From positions 1 to 64,000 of the forward strand of contig CAAGKM010000020.1 of NCBI GenBank assembly GCA_900770395.1: 64,000 nt of DNA, in the 5' to 3' direction. A model generated the notes under the pieces. That model had not been told where the DNA came from. It did not search any database and saw only the letters and a program-made list of their open reading frames with translations. Of this stretch, positions 60,517-64,000 are shown one piece after another. The translations under genes and the position numbers were made by a program. Origin of the DNA: an uncultured Prevotella sp. Lineage in GTDB: Bacteria > Bacteroidota > Bacteroidia > Bacteroidales > Bacteroidaceae. The number at the start of each line of letters is the position of its first letter. The stretch's first letter is position 1.

Positions 60517-62757
60517 TCAGTCGTTGAACCTCTTGTAGCTGCGGAGCACGCGGCGCGTGGCGGCGATGAACTCCTGAGTCTCCTGAAGAATGTTGAGATA
60601 GATGATTGTGGTGTTGATGTTGCTCTCGTCCTCCTGCAGGTAGTCCATCTGTCGCTTGCGCAGTGCGGAGATGTGCTTCTTGTAGTTCTCCTCCTCGTTG
60701 AGAAGCGTGTCGATGGCGGTTATGTTGTCGGCATCTATTGCGTCGATGCTCCGCTTGAGGAAATCGTCCACGGTGTTCTTCACCGGCAGCAGCTCGGCTA
60801 TCTGCGCGTTGTTGAGCGGCGTGAAGTTGTTGTCCACGTGCTCCTTGCAGGGAGTCGCCATGCGCTTCATGCAGTAGATTATCTGCTCGTCGGCGTTCAT
60901 CGCCAGGTGGAACCAAGTGTTCTTCTCCAATGACAGGGTGCGGTCGATGCGCCTCATGCCCACGAGCATCCTGCGGCGCGTCTTTATGCGCTTGTCGTTG
61001 TGGCGGTCGAGCGATTTCAGTGCCTTGCGCAACTGGCGCAAATCCTCGTTTATCATACCTCCGATGATGGAGTTGAAACAGCCGTTGGCGTGACGCAGGG
61101 CGTCAGCCTGCACTATCTGCATGTGGCGTCGGATGAGAGTCCAGCGCTCTGCCTTGTCCTGAGTCTGCATCATCTGACGGAACACTTCCTCGTCGGGAGT
61201 CATCACGTCCTTTGCCTCGCCCGGCATGTTGTTCTTCACCAGCAGCACAATGGCAAGCACTATGAACGCCGTCATCACCACGATGCCGCCGAAGTGCATG
61301 AGCAGCACCACCGTGCCGGCGGCTATGAACGCCGCGCCGGCGGTGATAAACCATCCGCCTATGACGCTGAGCATGCCCGTGATGCGGAACACAGCGCTCT
61401 CGCGGCTCCACGCGCGGTCGGCGAGCGACGTTCCCATGGCGACGATGAAGGTGACGTAGGTGGTGGAGAGGGGCAGCTTGAACGATGTGCCGATGATGAT
61501 GAGCAGTCCGGCGAGCACGATGTTCACCGAGGCGCGCACGAGGTCGAACGCCGCGCCCTGCTCCATTATCACCTCGTCCTTGCAGAAACGGCTGTCTATC
61601 CAGCGGCGCACGCCCTGTGGAACAACCCTCACAGCCAGCTCGCCCACGTTGTTGAACGAGCGCACCATGCTCCTCGCCACCCTCGACGAGCCGAACATCT
61701 CCTCGCCCTCGTCCTGACGCGACAGGTCGACCGAGGTCTTCACCACGTTGCGCGCCTTCTTCGACGTGGCGAGCGACCACACCATTATCATTCCCGCCGC
61801 AACGAGGAACAGGAAGGGGGTCTTGGCGCTGCCGTTGAGCGAATCCATCATAAACGCCGACGGATTGCCGCCTCCATTGGCGGAATAGTCGACATAAGAG
61901 CTGTAGCCTGCGAGGGGAACGCCGATGAAGTTGACGAGGTCGTTGCCCGCAAACGCCATGGCGAGGGCGAAAGTGCCGATGAGCACTATAACCTTAAAGA
62001 CATTCACCCGCAGAATGTGGAGAAGCTGCATGAGCAACGTGAATCCAAGGAAGCCGAAGCCCACTATCGCAGCCGTATTGTCGGAGATCCAGTCACGGAA
62101 CTCCACGCTCATCAGCGCCGACTTGCCCAGCCCCTTCACCAGGATGAAGTAGCCGATGGCGGTACACGCCACGCCGCCGAAAAGTCCGATGGTCCACTTC
62201 AGCCGCCGCTTGTAGTTGAACGTGAAGATGACGCGGGCAATCCACTGCACCAGCGTGCCGAAGAAGAAGGCTATGGCTACGGAGCAGAAGATGCCGAGAA
62301 TCACCGACAGGGCTTTCTCGGTGTTGAGCAGCCGGGCAAAGGTGAGCGTGTCGGTGTCGTCGGCAATTATCTTGAGCAGAGCCAGCACAAACGTGCCGCC
62401 CAGCAGCTCGAACACCATCGACACGGTGGTGGAGGTGGGCATGCCCAGGGTGTTGAAGATGTCGAGCAGCACCACGTCGGTCACCATCACCGCGAGGAAG
62501 ATGCACATCAGGTCCTCAAACGAGTACATCTCGGGGCGGAAGATGCCGTGGCGCGCAATATCCATCATGCCATTGCTCATCACGGCGCCCACGAACACTC
62601 CAAACGACGCCACAATCACTATGGTGCGGAAGCGCGCCACCTTGGCACCCACCGCCGAGTTGAGAAAGTTCACGGCGTCGTTGCTCACTCCCACCATCAG
62701 GTCGAACACGGCGAGAACGAACAGAAAGATAACGAATCCTAAGAAAATTGTTTCCAT
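60517..62757 (-). CDS. PiT-family inorganic phosphate transporter
   Basis: This 746-aa inner-membrane protein has ~10-12 helices. The two PiT signature halves are FDLMVGVSNDAVNFLNSAVG near 19-38 and ALAMAFAGNDLVNFIGVPLA later, each with the conserved Asn-Asp. Phosphate is taken up with protons or sodium. The C-terminal ~230 residues (from ~520) are soluble, with long charged helices (LRQLRKALKSLDRHNDKRIK; NYKKHISALRKRQMDYLQED) and are not part of simple PiT proteins; they may fold like a PhoU-type domain. The ATG at 62757 is chosen over a TTG at 62769. A PhoB-like regulator gene lies divergently. Confidence 0.93.
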   Translation of the reverse strand: METIFLGFVIFLFVLAVFDLMVGVSNDAVNFLNSAVGAKVARFRTIVIVASFGVFVGAVMSNGMMDIARHGIFRPEMYSFEDLMCIFLAVMVTDVVLLDIFNTLGMPTSTTVSMVFELLGGTFVLALLKIIADDTDTLTFARLLNTEKALSVILGIFCSVAIAFFFGTLVQWIARVIFTFNYKRRLKWTIGLFGGVACTAIGYFILVKGLGKSALMSVEFRDWISDNTAAIVGFGFLGFTLLMQLLHILRVNVFKVIVLIGTFALAMAFAGNDLVNFIGVPLAGYSSYVDYSANGGGNPSAFMMDSLNGSAKTPFLFLVAAGMIMVWSLATSKKARNVVKTSVDLSRQDEGEEMFGSSRVARSMVRSFNNVGELAVRVVPQGVRRWIDSRFCKDEVIMEQGAAFDLVRASVNIVLAGLLIIIGTSFKLPLSTTYVTFIVAMGTSLADRAWSRESAVFRITGMLSVIGGWFITAGAAFIAAGTVVLLMHFGGIVVMTAFIVLAIVLLVKNNMPGEAKDVMTPDEEVFRQMMQTQDKAERWTLIRRHMQIVQADALRHANGCFNSIIGGMINEDLRQLRKALKSLDRHNDKRIKTRRRMLVGMRRIDRTLSLEKNTWFHLAMNADEQIIYCMKRMATPCKEHVDNNFTPLNNAQIAELLPVKNTVDDFLKRSIDAIDADNITAIDTLLNEEENYKKHISALRKRQMDYLQEDESNINTTIIYLNILQETQEFIAATRRVLRSYKRFND

Positions 62758-62809
62758 AACTTCATTCAATGTGTTTTTGTATTATCAAATTTGTTTTTGT
62801 TTTCGCCTG

Positions 62810-62817
62810 CAAAATTA
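62810..62817 (-). promoter_or_regulatory. Candidate -7 box of phosphate transporter
   Basis: TAATTTTG on the minus strand, 52 bp before the ATG; no clear -33 partner. Confidence 0.4.
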
Positions 62818-62944
62818 GCTTGCAGATGTTAAGAAACTGTTACAATCGTACTACAATGCCGTAACAAAAAACGGATGGTTTATAAAATTTGCAAATGTAA
62901 CATAAATGTAACGCCGCAATGGTTTATTTTCGCAAAAATAATCG

Positions 62945-62952
62945 TAAATTTG
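62945..62952 (+). promoter_or_regulatory. Candidate -7 box of the response regulator
   Basis: TAAATTTG matches TAnnTTTG, 30 bp before ATG 62982. Upstream, ACTGTTACA (62836-62844), GTAACATAAATGTAACG (62897-62913) form TGTAAC-like direct repeats of the kind PhoB-type regulators bind, which is suggestive only. Confidence 0.45.
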
Positions 62953-62981
62953 CAGCGAAGTTAAATCAATACAATGAAACT

Positions 62982-63668
62982 ATGAACAAAAAGATTCTTG
63001 TGGTTGACGATGAGGAGGACCTGAGGGAGATTCTGAGCTTCAACCTCACGGCGGCAGGATACACAGTAGACACGGCTGCATCGTCGGAAGAGGTGCTGAC
63101 GATGAACCTGTCGGATTATTGTCTGATACTTCTCGATGTGATGATGGGCGAGATTAGCGGAATGTCGCTTGCCGCCATACTGAAGCGCCGCCCCGAGACT
63201 GCCGATACACCTATTATATTTATAACGGCACTATCGACCGAGGACGATATGCTGCGAGGCTTCGACACCGGAGCGGACGATTATATCACAAAACCCTTCA
63301 AGATGCGTGAGGTACTTGCCCGTGTCAATGCAGTGTTGCGCCGTGCGGGAAACACTCAGAGCCGGGATGCCGGTGCCGGAACAGTGGAGTTCGAGGGCAT
63401 AAGGATTGACACCGTGAGCAAAAGGCTGACGGTTGACGGCGAGGATGTGGCGCTCACGAAGAAGGAGTTTGAGATTCTGCTCCTGCTCGTGAAGAACAGC
63501 GGCAGGGTGTTCTCGCGGCAGGAAATATTGTCGAAGGTATGGGACGACGACGTGTATGTGCTCGACCGCACGGTGGATGTGAACATCACAAGATTGCGAA
63601 AGAAAATCGGACGATACGGCGAATACATCCAGACCCGGCAGGGATATGGGTATTCGTTTAAGAAGTAA
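62982..63668 (+). CDS. OmpR/PhoB-family response regulator
   Basis: This 228-aa protein has a receiver domain (KKILVVDDEEDLREIL with the acidic pair at ~9-10; phospho-acceptor Asp in LILLDVMMGEISG near 51-55; Thr in FITALSTEDD; Lys in DDYITKPFKMREVL) and a winged-helix domain (DVALTKKEFEILLLLVKNSG; DRTVDVNITRLRKKIG; RQGYGYSF). The ATG at 62982 is chosen as the family start. A histidine kinase begins 28 bp later. Next to a phosphate transporter gene, a PhoB-like role in phosphate response is likely but not proven. Confidence 0.93.
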   Translation: MNKKILVVDDEEDLREILSFNLTAAGYTVDTAASSEEVLTMNLSDYCLILLDVMMGEISGMSLAAILKRRPETADTPIIFITALSTEDDMLRGFDTGADDYITKPFKMREVLARVNAVLRRAGNTQSRDAGAGTVEFEGIRIDTVSKRLTVDGEDVALTKKEFEILLLLVKNSGRVFSRQEILSKVWDDDVYVLDRTVDVNITRLRKKIGRYGEYIQTRQGYGYSFKK

Positions 63669-63696
63669 TTCAAAACCCAAAATTCGTAATTCAAAA

Positions 63697-64000
63697 TGCA
63701 ACATAGAAAATCATTAAGCCGACAGATGTTCATCACGGTGCTGCTGTTGCTGTCGGTACTCGTCATAGGCTTCATCTCGTATCAGTATCAAAGGGAGAAG
63801 CAGTTCAAGATTGGAATCCTGCACACCCAGCTGAAGGACTACAACCACCAGCTGGCAGAGGCGGTGGGCAGCGCCGGAGAAATATCCGACTCCACCGTCA
63901 GCGCATACATCGGAAGCCATCCGCTGAGAGGGCTGCGCGTCACGCTGCTCAACACCCGCGGAAAGGTGCTCTTCGACAACGGCAGCCGCCACTACGCCAC
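63697..64000 (+). CDS. Sensor histidine kinase, N-terminal part (runs off the window)
   Basis: Only the first ~101 residues are present. There is an N-terminal membrane helix (QMFITVLLLLSVLVIGFISY, 10-29) and then a periplasmic segment (HTQLKDYNHQLAEAVG; HPLRGLRVTLLNTRGKVLFD) like the sensor part of PhoR-type kinases in Bacteroidetes. Start at ATG 63697. The kinase core lies beyond the window, so the class is inferred from position after the response regulator. Confidence 0.8.

Noticed and set aside
61000..62742. 580-codon plus-strand frame opposite the phosphate transporter
   Set aside because: The product is dominated by His, Glu, Ala and Arg without domain pattern; the opposite strand encodes a clear PiT transporter.
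1..64000. Transposase, integrase, tRNA, rRNA or classical IS element
   Set aside because: I looked for DDE/tyrosine-recombinase motifs and for cloverleaf-like or rRNA stretches and found none convincing.

Overview
The window reads as chromosome of a Bacteroidales bacterium, most probably Prevotellaceae. The grounds are the gldKLMN/porP secretion genes, three kinds of fimbrillin-family lipoprotein, a BspA/DUF285 leucine-rich-repeat protein, a VapE/DUF4248 cassette, and many promoters of the Bacteroidetes form TTTG-N(19-20)-TAnnTTTG. No rRNA, tRNA, CRISPR array, transposase or integrase was seen. Nothing here fixes the species.

Layout. 1-3.6 kb: accessory cassette with a primase-helicase-like VapE protein and a DUF4248 protein, bounded by ~130-bp inverted repeats; a third repeat copy lies at the left edge, with an unknown gene between copies. 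3.7-4.9 kb: unknown gene plus PduO-type cobalamin adenosyltransferase. 4.9-11.9 kb: type IX secretion/gliding operon (DUF2795, porP/sprF, gldK, gldL, gldM, gldN) with an endonuclease/exonuclease/phosphatase gene. 12.1-14.9 kb, minus strand: dapB-lepB-wbqC. 15.1-18.7 kb: surface-glycan group (LicD, two glycosyltransferases, and a convergent frameshifted acyltransferase); the second glycosyltransferase carries a G8 tract. 18.9-28.7 kb: fhs, a DUF3943 barrel protein, a hipBA pair, a thioredoxin-TonB_C fusion, trpS and an SLC13-type permease. 28.9-30.3 kb: a two-gene DUF6169 unit and rubrerythrin. 30.7-37.4 kb: fimbrial operon (DUF3575, DUF5119, fimbrillin, giant fimbrillin) followed by a relic of the SLC13 gene. 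37.6-42.3 kb: Fe/Mn-SOD and a second operon of three fimbrillin-like lipoproteins; SOD and this operon share a duplicated upstream region. 42.7-49.6 kb: a tiny transcription unit ending in a 44-bp perfect palindrome, a DUF4143 ATPase, a BspA-like protein whose signal peptide is put out of frame by a G9 tract, a 58-aa peptide gene, and a second hipBA pair with palindromic operators. 49.8-56.6 kb: L-fucose uptake and catabolism operon. 56.7-64 kb: gamma-carbonic anhydrase, malate dehydrogenase, Xaa-Pro aminopeptidase, a PiT phosphate transporter, and a PhoB-like regulator with the start of its kinase.

How it fits together. Much of the accessory content concerns the cell surface: secretion machinery, two fimbrial loci, a repeat-rich adhesin and glycan-modifying enzymes. 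Two of these genes carry long G tracts of the kind that change length by slippage, one ON and one OFF as sequenced, so this may be a strain with contingency-type surface variation. The fucose operon points to life on host glycans. The other recurring theme is repetitive DNA: 21-bp period arrays at three sites, A/T-rich microsatellites between genes and inside gldL and the fucP/mutarotase junction, and duplicated palindromes. The most novel-looking items are the G-tract loci, the 21-bp arrays, the inverted-repeat-bounded VapE cassette, and two very small genes (26 and 58 codons).
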